Source: Staphylococcus sp. KG4-3
Lineage (GTDB): Bacteria; Bacillota; Bacilli; Staphylococcales; Staphylococcaceae
Reading direction: 5' to 3'
Assembly (NCBI RefSeq): GCF_033597815.2
Contig: NZ_CP166245.1
Coordinates: forward strand, 1,798,001 to 1,862,000
Length of the DNA stretch: 64,000 bases
Shown: positions 36,136 to 46,485 of the stretch, piece by piece
Layout: the number at the start of each line of letters is the position of its first letter
Position numbering within the stretch: the first letter of the stretch is position 1
Program-made: the position numbers and the translations under genes
The notes under the pieces: model-generated
Told to the model about the DNA's origin: nothing
What the model saw: the letters and a program-made list of their open reading frames with translations, nothing else
Database searches by the model: none

Positions 36136-37320
36136 TTATTCTCCCCTCATATCTGACTTCAAGAGTTCTTCAGCATGTTCAATAAGTTCTCGTCTATCAA
36201 AATCGCTATACTTTTCTAAATACTTAGATGCTTTAGGATTTAAATATAAGTCATTCATCGCTTGATCATATACAGTATTGTCCTCGATTAACTCAGGAGA
36301 AAATTCTTTAACTAATGTATTTTGATCATCATATTTATTCTTGATTGTTAAATCTTCAATAAATACAAAGTTATGTTCATTAGCCTCATAATCACTTATC
36401 ATTTCATGAATTTGTAAAATATCTTGTTCCGGTATCCAATGATCCGAATCTACTATTACTTTAAGCTGATAGATTGCTTTACCGTTTTTTCTAACTTGCG
36501 TTTTAAATGCTTGTATATCATCAAAAAGACCTTGTTTAGACGTTTGTTTTGTTTCCAGAACAGCTTTCTCAAATCGTATAAATTGCGTTGGCACAAATTT
36601 AGCATCGAGATTTAAGTTGTCACCTTCAACGAGTAAACAACCTTTTTCACCAAGCTCTTTAAAGTGTCTTCCTTGTATATTGCCAGGATAATGTATCTGT
36701 GGCATATCGCTCAATTGTTGACGTTCGTGTATATGTCCTAAGGCCCAGTAATGATACAATTTATTATTTAAGTCTTCTAATCTAAACTCTGTGTAACGGT
36801 CATTTGTACTAGTCTTACTATATGTGCCATGCAAAATGCCTATATGAATACCTTTATAACCTTGGCTAGTTGGATATTCATCAAGTTTATTCTCATAACT
36901 CGCATCATTTTGGTAGCTAAAACCATGAAGAAAAATTTCTTCACCGTTTTTAGTTATCGTTTGATATGTTTCTACATTTTCAGAGAAAACTGATACATTA
37001 TCTGGCCATACAGTAGCAATATTCGATGATAAAGGATCATGGTTACCGTGACATAAATAGATAAAAATCTGTTCTCTTTCTAAACGTTCGAATTGTTCCT
37101 TTAAAAACACTTCTGCACGTAATGTGCGGTTTTGTTGATCAAATAAATCACCTGAAATAATCATAAAATCGATTTCTTCGGCTAATGCTAAATCTACTAT
37201 TTTTTTAAAACTTTCATAAGCACTTTTTTGAATATCTTCGAAAATAGGCTGACTGAGATAATCTCTTGACTTAAAAGGACTATCTAAGTGTAAATCAGCA
37301 CAATGAATAAATTTCACCAT
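36136..37320 (-). CDS. yhaO: SbcD-like metallophosphoesterase YhaO
   Basis: The 394-residue protein has the calcineurin-type phosphodiesterase motifs of SbcD/Mre11: HCADLHLDSPF (about residues 6-16), ISGDLFDQ (about 55-62), HGNHDP (about 92-97), LHGTYSK and WALGHIHER (about 191-199). It is the probable nuclease partner of YhaN and the first gene of the yhaO-yhaN-yhaM operon. Domain length is normal. Confidence 0.93.
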   Translation of the reverse strand: MVKFIHCADLHLDSPFKSRDYLSQPIFEDIQKSAYESFKKIVDLALAEEIDFMIISGDLFDQQNRTLRAEVFLKEQFERLEREQIFIYLCHGNHDPLSSNIATVWPDNVSVFSENVETYQTITKNGEEIFLHGFSYQNDASYENKLDEYPTSQGYKGIHIGILHGTYSKTSTNDRYTEFRLEDLNNKLYHYWALGHIHERQQLSDMPQIHYPGNIQGRHFKELGEKGCLLVEGDNLNLDAKFVPTQFIRFEKAVLETKQTSKQGLFDDIQAFKTQVRKNGKAIYQLKVIVDSDHWIPEQDILQIHEMISDYEANEHNFVFIEDLTIKNKYDDQNTLVKEFSPELIEDNTVYDQAMNDLYLNPKASKYLEKYSDFDRRELIEHAEELLKSDMRGE

Positions 37321-37587
37321 ACAGTATCTTTCTCCTTTATTGAAAGGTTTATTTAAACTGATGCATATTTGATATTTCAGTAACAGATTACACGCTTCAA
37401 CTAATACTAAAATTTATGCATACAAATACCTTGTATTAGTATATTTTACCACATTGCCTATTAGACAGTCGATAAAACAAAAGATGCTCAATTTAAGACG
37501 ATATCATTTCAAATTATTATTAAATGACTTAGTGTTTATCCATTTCTACCGTTTTTTAATTAAAACAGAATCTTTAAAAAGACTCAC
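37321..37587. other. Intergenic region upstream of yhaO
   Basis: The first 100 bases hold the presumed minus-strand promoter of yhaO. The rest, up to the terminator at 37588 and on to 37815, is AT-rich with no frame I can support; a small RNA is possible but unsupported. Confidence 0.4.
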
Positions 37588-37628
37588 AAAAAAATGAGGC
37601 TGACACATAATTATATGCCTCAGCCTCA
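37588..37628 (-). terminator. Terminator in the yhaO-ylbF interval
   Basis: Minus strand TGAGGCTGA/TCAGCCTCA with a 16-base loop, followed by seven T residues. It lies 190 bases past the ylbF-like stop. Confidence 0.82.
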
Positions 37629-37815
37629 AATATTGTATTGATAGTTACTACTAATTGGAATTGCGTTTAAATTAAGCTATTGCAATTATAGTCTCTACTA
37701 CCATGATGGATGACAAAATCTTAGTTATAAAATAATTAGTTTTCTGTGCACCCCATTTAAACTACAACACTATATTTGTTTGTATCATAGTCTTCACACG
37801 TTACACTAACAAAAA

Positions 37816-38160
37816 TTAGTCAGCGTAAATTTCATCTAAAGGTTTTACAATGATTTGGTTAATTTCTTGGAATACTTGGCTCATATTTTGTTCAGCAGCC
37901 ATTAATTCAGAAATGTTAGAATCATTTTCGATTTTTTGAGCTTGTTCTTGTGCTTTTTGTAGCTCTTCTTCACCGATTTCTTCACCTTGCATTTGTTTTT
38001 GTTGGAAATTTAATTGTGTTTCACGGAATTCATCAAATAAATCTTTTGATTCTTGATTTTCTTTAACTTTTGCATAAGCATTTTGAATAGCTTGATATTC
38101 ATCACTTTCTCTTAATGCTTGTTCTAATTGATTTGCATGATCGTATAAATTTACTGCCAC
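37816..38160 (-). CDS. YlbF/YheA family protein
   Basis: The 114-residue, all-helical, acidic and Gln-rich protein belongs to the YlbF/YmcA/YheA group ([50 protein letters not shown]). YlbF and YmcA with YaaT form a complex affecting RNase Y in Bacillus; YheA-type members are uncharacterised. It forms a likely two-gene unit with the DUF445 gene upstream (68-base gap), as yheA-yheB do in Bacillus. Confidence 0.88.
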   Translation of the reverse strand: MAVNLYDHANQLEQALRESDEYQAIQNAYAKVKENQESKDLFDEFRETQLNFQQKQMQGEEIGEEELQKAQEQAQKIENDSNISELMAAEQNMSQVFQEINQIIVKPLDEIYAD

Positions 38161-38228
38161 TATGCTTCACTCCTTTTTTGTATATGTGTGAAAACCACAT
38201 CGATATTACAATAACATAATTTAATATG

Positions 38229-39359
38229 TTATACAAAAATTGCAATTACTCCTTGTAATAAACCAATAATACCACCTAATAAGAAACCTAATAACATAAT
38301 TAATTTTAACTCTTTATTCGCTATATCTATAATAAGTTTTTCTATATATGCTAAATCAAACGTATTAATCTGCTGTTCGACCATTTGACGTAAATTAACT
38401 TTCTTCATAATTGGCGAGATATGTTTTGATGCATTTTCAATAATCACATTTGTTAGCTTTTGCGACACTTTATTTTCTAAAAATTGTATAAAGTTTGGCA
38501 TAAGGGTATTTAGTGGCTTCGTTGCCATATTATTAATATCCATATAACCTATTGCTAAATCAGTTACTGATATTTTAAAAGATTGAAATTGTTGTTCATT
38601 TAGCACTTCACTTAACTGTTTGGATTTAAAGGTTGTATACTCATTTTCGATAATTTGATTTGCGATAACTTTCGCTTTGGGATGATTAGTCAATCTGATT
38701 AATTCATGTTGGATACGATCAGCAATACTTTCTTTCGTCATAAACATTTGTAATAACCCAACAATTTTTCCTTTTTCATTGAAGAATGTGTCTAACATTG
38801 ATGCGATGTCTGATGCGCCTTTTTCAGATTTCAAATAGACACGTGCTCTATCAAATAATAGTTCTGGTACTGCTTCAACCTTACTATCTAAACTTTTTTC
38901 AATATCTTCAGGAATTAATTGTGCAATTGAAGCATCCCTATGATCATAATAAAACAGTTCTAATTTTTCTGACATGACCGTTTCTAATTTCCTATTTGCT
39001 AATTGGCTAATATCTATATCCATTTTATTTGCTAAATAATCAAAAGATGTACGATTTTCCTTTAACTTCTCAATTTGTTTTTGTACTACTTCTTCGATTG
39101 CAGTCCTCGTCGCTGCTGCATTTAATTTGGACTGAATCATACTTTCAGTAAGTAAATGTTCTTCAATAACTTGCCCAATTTTATCAGCAATTTCTGCTCT
39201 TCGTTTGGGTATTAAACCTGGCGTGAATGGCACGCGTTTGTTAAAAATATAATATGTTTTGAATGGATGGAATAACATTTTCACCGCAATAACGTTCGTT
39301 ACTCCGCCAATTAATGCACCAATTATCATCATAAATATAATTATTAAAAATGCATGCAT
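38229..39359 (-). CDS. DUF445 membrane protein YheB
   Basis: The 376-residue protein has membrane helices only at the two ends (about residues 4-22 and 352-374) and a long helical, charged middle. The N-terminal GALIGGVTNVIAVKMLFHPF and RVPFTPGLIPKRR blocks define DUF445/YheB. Bacillus YheB is a spore-coat-associated or membrane protein without known activity. AGGAG precedes the ATG. Confidence 0.9.
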   Translation of the reverse strand: MHAFLIIIFMMIIGALIGGVTNVIAVKMLFHPFKTYYIFNKRVPFTPGLIPKRRAEIADKIGQVIEEHLLTESMIQSKLNAAATRTAIEEVVQKQIEKLKENRTSFDYLANKMDIDISQLANRKLETVMSEKLELFYYDHRDASIAQLIPEDIEKSLDSKVEAVPELLFDRARVYLKSEKGASDIASMLDTFFNEKGKIVGLLQMFMTKESIADRIQHELIRLTNHPKAKVIANQIIENEYTTFKSKQLSEVLNEQQFQSFKISVTDLAIGYMDINNMATKPLNTLMPNFIQFLENKVSQKLTNVIIENASKHISPIMKKVNLRQMVEQQINTFDLAYIEKLIIDIANKELKLIMLLGFLLGGIIGLLQGVIAIFV

Positions 39360-39491
39360 AAAAGTTTCTCCTTTTTATTTTACTTGGTAACGTACTACAA
39401 TATAAAAATTCACTCTTAAACATTGTACAATACATATAGTTTAATTGTGTAGAAGAATACACTTATTCATTTAAAAAAACAATTAAAAATA

Positions 39492-39520
39492 AAAAAAGAC
39501 CTAAATCTTTTGTTTAGGTC
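39492..39520 (-). terminator. Terminator of the HTH regulator gene
   Basis: Minus strand GACCTAAA pairs with TTTAGGTC, followed by seven T residues, about 100 bases past the stop. Confidence 0.85.
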
Positions 39521-39618
39521 AAGTAGTGTATAGTGACTAAATCATTCATATACAATTTAAAGTCCTATGTCACCAAATTATATAAATAATGATTCTTCTA
39601 TCACAAATTGAATTAATA

Positions 39619-40083
39619 TTATACGTGCATTAACTCTTCTTTAGAAATTCTACCAAAATACGTTTCTGCTTCTCTTAATTTAGAAGTACCAAATATTGGT
39701 TGTGTTTCTTGGTTAAGTACGCGATAAATATCACTTACTTTATTGCTTTGTAAGATGAAACCATTACGGCTATCAACAGTGTTCCAGTAGATGTCACTTG
39801 TTGTTGAATGGTTAGGGTATGCACAGTGATTACGAGAAATAGTTTGTACCATTTCTAGAGGATCACAACCAAATGTACTATTTAAAACATCTGAATCTCT
39901 AAATAATGCACAAATTGAGACACATGTTGTCCAGTTAGGTAGTACTCTTTCTTTTTCTATTTGTACTAAAGTCTTTTTTGAAAGACCAATAGTTTGGGCC
40001 ATCGTATCTTGCGTATAACCTGCTTCAATACGTACCATTTTAAATTTTGTTTGAATTAAATCTGTGAAATTCTGTCTATCCAT
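39619..40083 (-). CDS. XRE-family transcriptional regulator
   Basis: The 154-residue protein has an N-terminal Cro/CI-type HTH (about residues 8-62; RIEAGYTQDTMAQTIGLSKK then TLVQIEKERVLP) and a C-terminal part of about 90 residues with conserved Cys, His and Trp (GCDPLEMV, SRNHCAYPNHS, DIYWNTVDSRNGF) that may sense a ligand or redox state. In S. aureus the corresponding gene lies directly upstream of airSR by my recollection; here an 11-kb block separates them. Target genes unknown. Confidence 0.88.
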   Translation of the reverse strand: MDRQNFTDLIQTKFKMVRIEAGYTQDTMAQTIGLSKKTLVQIEKERVLPNWTTCVSICALFRDSDVLNSTFGCDPLEMVQTISRNHCAYPNHSTTSDIYWNTVDSRNGFILQSNKVSDIYRVLNQETQPIFGTSKLREAETYFGRISKEELMHV

Positions 40084-40514
40084 TACTTTAATCTACCTTT
40101 CATCTAAAGAATATTTTATCCGGACACAAGAAATTGCAATAATACACGCTTCTTGAAACACAAATTACATCTTAATACAATTTTTAAGAAAATAAAAGAG
40201 TGAAATCAAATTTTCATCGTTTTTTATCATTGGCGCAATTATCAAAATAATCAATCTTATATCTTATAATTTAGTTAAAAACAAAAATCACTTTGTTTGT
40301 AAGCGTATTATTTTCATAAAAAGTGTCATTATCTATCATTACTTATTACTCATAAAAGATAAAAACACTATTCATTATTATAGCCTATTTCTACTATAAT
40401 AGTATAGTTAAAAGTATAAATTGTTCTATTTTTATTGAAAAACATTTTATTTATTTACATTGTTCAGAATATTCCCTATAATTTTAAGTACTTTTTAAAT
40501 TTTGAGGTGCTTAA
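40084..40514. other. Intergenic region between divergent HTH and purU genes
   Basis: The 431 bases contain promoters for both neighbours. A TGTAAGCGTATTA motif near 40299 resembles half of a cre site but departs from the consensus at its end. No frame or RNA gene is visible. Confidence 0.4.
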
Positions 40515-41366
40515 ATGGAAGATAAATACATATTACTCGCAACATGCAATGACAAAGTTGGTATAACATCATTAATTACAAATATTATTGCAGAATACGG
40601 CTCTAATATTTTACATCTTGATCACTTTACTGAATACGATCATGCACAAGATACCGCAGGAAAATTATTTTTAAGATTTGAGTTTGAAAAAGTAACACAA
40701 TTGAAAGAAGCTCTAGAAAACACTTTAAGCCAAAATAATATTAATTTTGATATTTTTGATACAAGTGTTAAAACAAAAATCGCATTATTTGTATCAAAAG
40801 AAGACCATGCTTTTAATGAGGTATTATTGAGAGTTCAGCGTAAAGAAATTCCTGCTGAAATTACTTGTGTTGTCAGTAACCATGAAAACAATAGACATTT
40901 TGCTGAATCTTTTAATATCCCTTTTTACTATGTACCAAGTAACAATGATAAGACTGTTGTTGAACAAAACATATTAGATATTTGCGCAAAACACGAAGTA
41001 GAATTAATAGTTTTAGCTAAGTATATGCAAATACTTACTGATAATTTTGTAAGTCATTATCCAAATCAAATTATTAATATCCACCATTCTTTCTTACCTT
41101 CATTCATTGGAGCGAACCCATACAAACAAGCTTGGGAGCGCGGCGTTAAATTAGTCGGTGCAACAAGTCATTACGTAACTTCTGATTTAGATGAAGGACC
41201 GATTATAGACCAAGATGTCACACGTATTAATCATCGTTATAACGTACAAGATTTACGTAAAATTGGACGTCATGTTGAATCTTCTGTTTTAGCTCAAGCA
41301 GTTGAATATCATGTTCAACATAAAGTCATCGTAAATGATGGCAATAAAACAATTGTTTTTAATTAA
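40515..41366 (+). CDS. purU: Formyltetrahydrofolate deformylase
   Basis: PurU (283 residues) hydrolyses 10-formyltetrahydrofolate to formate and tetrahydrofolate. An ACT domain (about residues 5-80, LLATCNDKVGITSLITNI) precedes the formyltransferase-fold domain with VVSNHENN, YMQILT, the catalytic NIHHSFLPSFIGANPY (His near 196-197, about 194-209) and TSHYVTSDLDEGPIIDQD with catalytic Asp. Many Firmicutes lack purU. Its neighbour pflBA also produces formate, so the two may balance formate and one-carbon pools. Confidence 0.94.
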   Translation: MEDKYILLATCNDKVGITSLITNIIAEYGSNILHLDHFTEYDHAQDTAGKLFLRFEFEKVTQLKEALENTLSQNNINFDIFDTSVKTKIALFVSKEDHAFNEVLLRVQRKEIPAEITCVVSNHENNRHFAESFNIPFYYVPSNNDKTVVEQNILDICAKHEVELIVLAKYMQILTDNFVSHYPNQIINIHHSFLPSFIGANPYKQAWERGVKLVGATSHYVTSDLDEGPIIDQDVTRINHRYNVQDLRKIGRHVESSVLAQAVEYHVQHKVIVNDGNKTIVFN

Positions 41367-41470
41367 TATTGTGTATAATAAGTGTACTAATTACTGTTAT
41401 CATAATGATTAATATAAATTAATACACAATTTAATTTATAAAACCTTCTATTATATATGCACGATTTATT

Positions 41471-41510
41471 AAGCCACTTTTATCCTCTAATTAATAAGGA
41501 TAAAAGTGGC
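41471..41510 (+). terminator. Terminator of purU
   Basis: AAGCCACTTTTATCC pairs with GGATAAAAGTGGC around a 12-base loop about 105 bases after the stop. The T run is weak. Confidence 0.7.
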
Positions 41511-41686
41511 CTGCTTTGTGTTTCTTATTTTTTATACTCTTCTTCGCCCAATTCTTACCTTTGCTTATTTATAATACTTCAATAATCACCTGTTGTATAA
41601 CAGATACACAATATTATAAAACTGTCATATGACTTCTTACAGTTTCTCAAATCGTTCACAGTTTGTATTAAAAACTTTCACAAATA

Positions 41687-41704
41687 TTGTGAAAAAATTA
41701 ACAA
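41687..41704 (+). promoter_or_regulatory. Rex-like box 1 upstream of pflB
   Basis: TTGTGAA-AAAA-TTAACAA matches the S. aureus Rex operator TTGTGAA-W4-TTCACAA at 17 of 18 positions. Rex represses fermentation genes and leaves the DNA when NADH rises. Confidence 0.7.
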
Positions 41705-41721
41705 TGATAATGTTACAATGT

Positions 41722-41739
41722 TTGTGAAATTATTAACAA
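41722..41739 (+). promoter_or_regulatory. Rex-like box 2 upstream of pflB
   Basis: TTGTGAA-ATTA-TTAACAA matches the Rex operator at 17 of 18 positions and lies 35 bp (about 3.3 helical turns) downstream of box 1, just before the pflB ribosome site. Confidence 0.72.
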
Positions 41740-41758
41740 AATGAATGGAGGAGTAAAA

Positions 41759-44002
41759 ATGTTAGAAAAAGAAAAATTACATGAAACTGCTTGGCAAGGA
41801 TTCAAAAGTGGACGTTGGAATCGCCATGTTGATGTTCGTGAGTTTATCCAACTAAACTACTCACTATATGAAGGTGATGATCAATTTTTAGAAGGACCGA
41901 CTGAGGCAACAACGAAGCTGTGGGATCAAGTGATGGCTTTATCCAAAGAAGAACGTGGTGGCATGTGGGACATGGATACAAAAGTGCCTTCTACAATCAC
42001 TTCACATGAAGCTGGTTATTTAAACCAAGACTTAGAAACTATTGTCGGTGTCCAAACTGAGAAACCATTTAAACGATCTATGCAACCATTTGGAGGCATT
42101 CGTATGGCTAAAGCTGCCTGCGAAGCATATGGTTATGAGTTAGATTCAGAAACTGAAAAAATATTTACAGATTATCGTAAAACACATAATCAAGGCGTGT
42201 TTGATGCCTACTCTAAGGAAATGCTTAATTGTAGAAAAGCTGGTATTATAACAGGTCTTCCTGACGCTTACGGTCGTGGGAGAATCATTGGTGACTATCG
42301 CCGTGTTGCGCTATATGGCATTGACTTTTTGATGGCAGAAAAAATGCATGACTTTAATACTATATCTACTGAAATGTCAGAAGATGTTATTCGCTTACGC
42401 GAAGAATTATCAGAACAATATCGCTCACTTAAAGAATTGAAAATATTAGGTAAAACATACGGTTTTGACCTTGGTCGCCCTGCTAATAATTTTAAAGAAG
42501 CTGTACAATGGCTTTATTTAGCATATTTAGCTGCTATTAAAGAACAAAATGGTGCTGCTATGAGTTTAGGACGCACGTCTACATTCTTAGATATTTATGC
42601 TGAACGAGATTTAAAAAATGGCACGATAACAGAACGTGAAATTCAAGAAATAATTGACCATTTTATTATGAAATTACGTATTGTGAAATTCGCACGTACA
42701 CCAGATTATAATGAATTATTCTCTGGGGACCCTACTTGGGTTACTGAATCAATTGGTGGTATAGGAATTAATGGTAAACCACTTGTAACTAAAAACTCAT
42801 TCCGTTTCTTGCACTCATTAGACAACTTAGGACCTGCACCAGAACCAAATTTAACTGTACTTTGGTCGGTACAATTACCGTCCCACTTTAAAAATTACTG
42901 TGCAAAAATGAGTATAAAAACTAGTTCAATACAATATGAAAATGATGATTTAATGCGTGAATCATACGGTGATGACTATGGTATTGCGTGTTGTGTATCT
43001 GCAATGAAAATTGGTAAACAAATGCAATTCTTTGGTGCTCGTGCAAACTTAGCTAAAACTTTATTATACGCAATTAATGGTGGAAAAGATGAAAAATCTG
43101 GTATGCAAGTAGGACCATCCTATGAAGCTATCAATTCAAATGTATTAAATTACGATGAAGTATTTGAAAAATTTGATAAGATGATGGATTGGTTAGCAGG
43201 CGTTTATATCAATTCTTTAAATGTTATTCATTATATGCACGATAAATACAGTTACGAGCGTATCGAGATGGCGTTACATGATACTAATATTATACGTACA
43301 ATGGCGACTGGTATTGCAGGATTATCAGTTGCTGCGGATTCATTGTCAGCAATTAAATATGCTCAAGTTACTCCAATACGTGATGACAATGGTTTAGTAA
43401 TTGATTTTGAAATAAATGGAGATTTCCCTAAATATGGCAACAATGATACTCGTGTAGATGATATTGCCGTTGATTTAGTAGAACGCTTTATGACTAAATT
43501 AAGAAGTCATAAAACGTATCGTGATTCTGAACATACAATGAGTGTACTTACTATCACTTCAAATGTAGTTTATGGTAAAAAGACCGGTAATACACCTGAT
43601 GGACGAAAAGCTGGTGAACCGTTCGCCCCGGGTGCCAACCCAATGCATGGACGAGATCAAAAAGGAGCATTATCATCACTCAGCTCTGTTGCAAAAATTC
43701 CATATGATTGTTGTAAAGACGGTATTTCAAATACATTCAGTATCGTTCCTAAATCATTAGGAAAATTACCAGAGGAACAAAATAGAAATCTTACAAGTAT
43801 GCTTGATGGATATGCTATGCAACACGGCCATCATTTAAACATAAACGTCTTTAACCGAGACACATTGTTAGATGCAATGGATCATCCTGAAGAATACCCA
43901 CAACTAACTATACGTGTTTCTGGCTATGCAGTTAATTTCATTAAATTAACACGAGAACAACAATTAGATGTTATTTCTCGTACGTTCCATGAAAGAATGT
44001 AA
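41759..44002 (+). CDS. pflB: Formate acetyltransferase (pyruvate formate-lyase)
   Basis: PflB (747 residues) cleaves pyruvate with CoA to acetyl-CoA and formate without oxygen. The adjacent catalytic cysteines lie in [13 protein letters not shown] (about residues 410-422) and the glycyl-radical site in RVSGYAVNF (near 723-731). The length is typical. GGAGG lies 7 bases before ATG 41759; a longer frame begins 18 bases upstream within the ribosome site region. The activase pflA follows after 18 bases. Two Rex-like boxes in the promoter predict induction at high NADH. Confidence 0.97.
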   Translation: MLEKEKLHETAWQGFKSGRWNRHVDVREFIQLNYSLYEGDDQFLEGPTEATTKLWDQVMALSKEERGGMWDMDTKVPSTITSHEAGYLNQDLETIVGVQTEKPFKRSMQPFGGIRMAKAACEAYGYELDSETEKIFTDYRKTHNQGVFDAYSKEMLNCRKAGIITGLPDAYGRGRIIGDYRRVALYGIDFLMAEKMHDFNTISTEMSEDVIRLREELSEQYRSLKELKILGKTYGFDLGRPANNFKEAVQWLYLAYLAAIKEQNGAAMSLGRTSTFLDIYAERDLKNGTITEREIQEIIDHFIMKLRIVKFARTPDYNELFSGDPTWVTESIGGIGINGKPLVTKNSFRFLHSLDNLGPAPEPNLTVLWSVQLPSHFKNYCAKMSIKTSSIQYENDDLMRESYGDDYGIACCVSAMKIGKQMQFFGARANLAKTLLYAINGGKDEKSGMQVGPSYEAINSNVLNYDEVFEKFDKMMDWLAGVYINSLNVIHYMHDKYSYERIEMALHDTNIIRTMATGIAGLSVAADSLSAIKYAQVTPIRDDNGLVIDFEINGDFPKYGNNDTRVDDIAVDLVERFMTKLRSHKTYRDSEHTMSVLTITSNVVYGKKTGNTPDGRKAGEPFAPGANPMHGRDQKGALSSLSSVAKIPYDCCKDGISNTFSIVPKSLGKLPEEQNRNLTSMLDGYAMQHGHHLNINVFNRDTLLDAMDHPEEYPQLTIRVSGYAVNFIKLTREQQLDVISRTFHERM

Positions 44003-44020
44003 ATAAAAGGTGGGAGCAAA

Positions 44021-44776
44021 ATGCTTAAAGGACACTTGCACTCTGTCGAAAGTATGGGCACTGTCGACGGTCCAGGTATTAGATATATACTTTTTATGCA
44101 AGGCTGTTTATTGAGATGTTTATATTGTCATAATCCAGATACATGGAAAGTCAATTCATTTTCTAGAGAAGTAACAGTTGATGAAATGATTGATGAAATC
44201 ACAGCTTTCAAACCTTATTTTGAAGCATCTGGAGGAGGAGTAACTATAAGTGGTGGTGAACCGTTATTACAAATGCCCTTTATCACAGCTTTATTTAAAG
44301 CATTAAAGGAAAATGGAATTCACACATGTATCGATACTTCTGCAGGCTGTGCAAATGATACAGTAGCATTTCAACGTCACTTCGATGAATTATTAAAATA
44401 TACAGATTTAATACTATTAGATATTAAACATATTGATAACAAAAAACATATAGCATTAACCGAAAAACCTAACACACAAATATTAAACATTGCTAAAAAG
44501 TTATCAGATCTTAAACAGCCTGTGTGGATTAGACACGTGCTAGTTCCCGGATATACTGATACCAAGGAAGATTTAATGCAATTAGGCACATTTATAAATA
44601 CATTAGATAATGTGGAAAGATTTGAACTATTACCCTACCATCAACTTGGTGTTCACAAATGGGAAGCAATGAACTTGAGCTATCCTTTAAACGATGTTCA
44701 ACCCCCTTCAGATAACGATGTTAAATTAGCTTATCAATTAGTAGATTTTAAAGGTAGCATCCCCTTGAAAATATAA
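44021..44776 (+). CDS. pflA: Pyruvate formate-lyase activating enzyme
   Basis: PflA (251 residues) is the radical-SAM enzyme that installs the glycyl radical on PflB. The cluster motif CLLRCLYC (Cys-x3-Cys-x2-Cys, about residues 30-37), the [15 protein letters not shown] segment (about 71-85) and the VPGYTD segment (about 179-184) are intact. It is co-transcribed with pflB and has a good terminator downstream. Confidence 0.97.
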   Translation: MLKGHLHSVESMGTVDGPGIRYILFMQGCLLRCLYCHNPDTWKVNSFSREVTVDEMIDEITAFKPYFEASGGGVTISGGEPLLQMPFITALFKALKENGIHTCIDTSAGCANDTVAFQRHFDELLKYTDLILLDIKHIDNKKHIALTEKPNTQILNIAKKLSDLKQPVWIRHVLVPGYTDTKEDLMQLGTFINTLDNVERFELLPYHQLGVHKWEAMNLSYPLNDVQPPSDNDVKLAYQLVDFKGSIPLKI

Positions 44777-44795
44777 CCATTCTATATGGTATTTT

Positions 44796-44834
44796 AACGA
44801 ACCTCCCGCTATGTTAATTGGTGAGGTTCGTTTT
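44796..44834 (+). terminator. Terminator of pflBA
   Basis: AACGAACCTC pairs with GAGGTTCGTT around a 17-base loop, followed by TTTT. Confidence 0.82.
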
Positions 44835-45004
44835 AACTTAAATAAAGTAAAGTATTTAATGATAATGAACCCAAGCTATTTATAGACATACTTTAAAGTT
44901 AAATGTTTTTGGTATTATATTTATATTTGCTTATATTTTTAAAAATAATGTATAATCCTATTTATCAGTTTTTTAAAGTCAGCATGAAAGAGTGATATAT
45001 TCAA

Positions 45005-45805
45005 ATGAATGCAATATGTTTTGTTTTAAAAGAGCAATTGAAAAATTTATATTTAATTAAAAGACTAGCAGATTTTCAACTACGTATTTCAAATCACAAT
45101 AATTATTTAGGGGTTGCTTGGGAGATTATAAACCCAGCCATGCAAATTGCAGTTTACTGGTTTGTCTTTGGTTTAGGCCTACGAAATAATACAACACATG
45201 ATGGTATTCCATTTATTTATTGGTTAATTGTCGGAATTAGCATGTGGTTTTTCGTTAACCAAGGTGTATTGGAAGGTACGAAATCAATCTCTTCAAAGTA
45301 TAATCAAGTAGCTAAAATGAAGTTTCCATTATCTATCATACCAAGTTACATTGTTTTTAGTAGATTTTATGGTCATCTTGGTTTACTTATGATTGTATTA
45401 ATATTATGTTTCTTTGGAGGTTATTCCCCTTCCATATACTCATTACAGTTATTAATTTATGTGCCCTATGCCCTTATACTTACTATAGTTATTTCACTAC
45501 TAACTTCAACATTAGGTGTACTCATCCGTGATACGCAGATGGTAGTTCAATCGTTGATGAGAATCATATTTTTTGTCTCTTCTATTTTGTATACGCCTAA
45601 AAATGAAATTGTAATGACAGTGATGAAATTAAATCCAATCTATTTCCTAGCAGAGGGCTATAGAGCCTCTGTTCTTCACCATGAATGGTATTTTATAGAA
45701 CACTGGCACTTAACGCTTTATAACCTTGTACTAGTAGTTATTTTATTTATTGTTGGTTCTATATTGCACATGCGTTATAGAGACCATTTTGCCGATTTTA
45801 TGTAA
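45005..45805 (+). CDS. TarG/TagG-type teichoic acid ABC permease
   Basis: The 266-residue permease has six predicted helices (about residues 40-60, 68-86, 110-132, 140-165, 175-195 and 232-252) and the ABC2 polymer-exporter layout of TarG: NYLGVAWEIINPAMQ near 31-45, VPFIYWLIVGISMWFF-type residues near 73-88, EGTKSISSKYNQVAKMKFPL near 95-114 and the closing MRYRDHFADFM. TarG with the ATPase TarH exports wall teichoic acid. No tarH or other WTA gene lies beside it here, and the sequence differs at many sites from the S. aureus TarG I remember, so it may be a second copy or the sole relocated one. It has its own promoter region and terminator. Confidence 0.87.
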   Translation: MNAICFVLKEQLKNLYLIKRLADFQLRISNHNNYLGVAWEIINPAMQIAVYWFVFGLGLRNNTTHDGIPFIYWLIVGISMWFFVNQGVLEGTKSISSKYNQVAKMKFPLSIIPSYIVFSRFYGHLGLLMIVLILCFFGGYSPSIYSLQLLIYVPYALILTIVISLLTSTLGVLIRDTQMVVQSLMRIIFFVSSILYTPKNEIVMTVMKLNPIYFLAEGYRASVLHHEWYFIEHWHLTLYNLVLVVILFIVGSILHMRYRDHFADFM

Positions 45806-45835
45806 AATCTCTTTCATCAAATTTATATTTATACA

Positions 45836-45876
45836 AAACCCACTTTATATCATTCATGATGAAATAAGGTGGGTTA
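45836..45876 (+). terminator. Terminator of the TarG-like gene
   Basis: AACCCACTTTAT pairs imperfectly with ATAAGGTGGGTT across an AT-rich loop, 31 bases past the stop. Confidence 0.72.
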
Positions 45877-45994
45877 TTAGTTCTGTGAATATTTTATAGC
45901 ACGCAACATTAATGGTAATATTAAATAAATAGTTAGATCTTATGTCAAACTCTCATTAATTTAAAGCAGTAATTAAACCTTGGAGTAATAAGTT

Positions 45995-46303
45995 ATGAAT
46001 ATAGATATGAATAATCCAGTATGTACTATTCAAGCTACATTGAAATATTCACTTTCACAATCAATTGTTGGAGATTTAATTTTGCTCAGCGATCGCATAT
46101 ATTTTAAAACTAGTGATGGTGCAAAACTACCAAATTTTAAAGATGAATTACTATTTTCAGACATTAAAAACATAAAAATGGGTTTAACATTAATCGGTTA
46201 TAGGATAGTTATTATGGACTTAGACGGCGAACCATGGGTTTTTAATTCTATAAATCGTAAAAAAGGCAAGCAATTTATAGAACTTTATAATAAAATTCAT
46301 TAG
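45995..46303 (+). CDS. Small hypothetical protein, PH/GRAM-like
   Basis: The 102-residue soluble protein reads as a run of beta strands with a final helix (VGDLILLSDRIYFKTSD, LLFSDIKNIKMG, YRIVIMDLDGEPWVFNS, GKQFIELYNKI), the pattern of bacterial PH or GRAM-like domains. No signal peptide or membrane helix. TTGGAG precedes the ATG. Function unknown. Confidence 0.72.
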   Translation: MNIDMNNPVCTIQATLKYSLSQSIVGDLILLSDRIYFKTSDGAKLPNFKDELLFSDIKNIKMGLTLIGYRIVIMDLDGEPWVFNSINRKKGKQFIELYNKIH

Positions 46304-46363
46304 TTTAAAAATTTAGCGCAAAGAGATAATATATTAATTATTTTACCAATGCTTACTATTTTT

Positions 46364-46403
46364 AAAACAAGGCTAAAACATTAACATGTCTTAGCCTTGT
46401 TTT
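46364..46403 (+). terminator. Terminator of the PH-like gene
   Basis: AAAACAAGGCTA pairs with TAGCCTTGTTTT around a 16-base loop. Confidence 0.85.
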
Positions 46404-46485
46404 CTGTAAAGATGATTGCAAGTTTTCAAGTATATTAAAAAATGCACTTACCAATCTTTTTCATTTTTATTAAATTGTTAAAAGC

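Noticed and set aside
40297..40313. cre-like sequence TGTAAGCGTATTA upstream of purU
   Set aside because: It matches only the left half of the consensus well and lies far upstream, so it is mentioned in the gap entry but not called.
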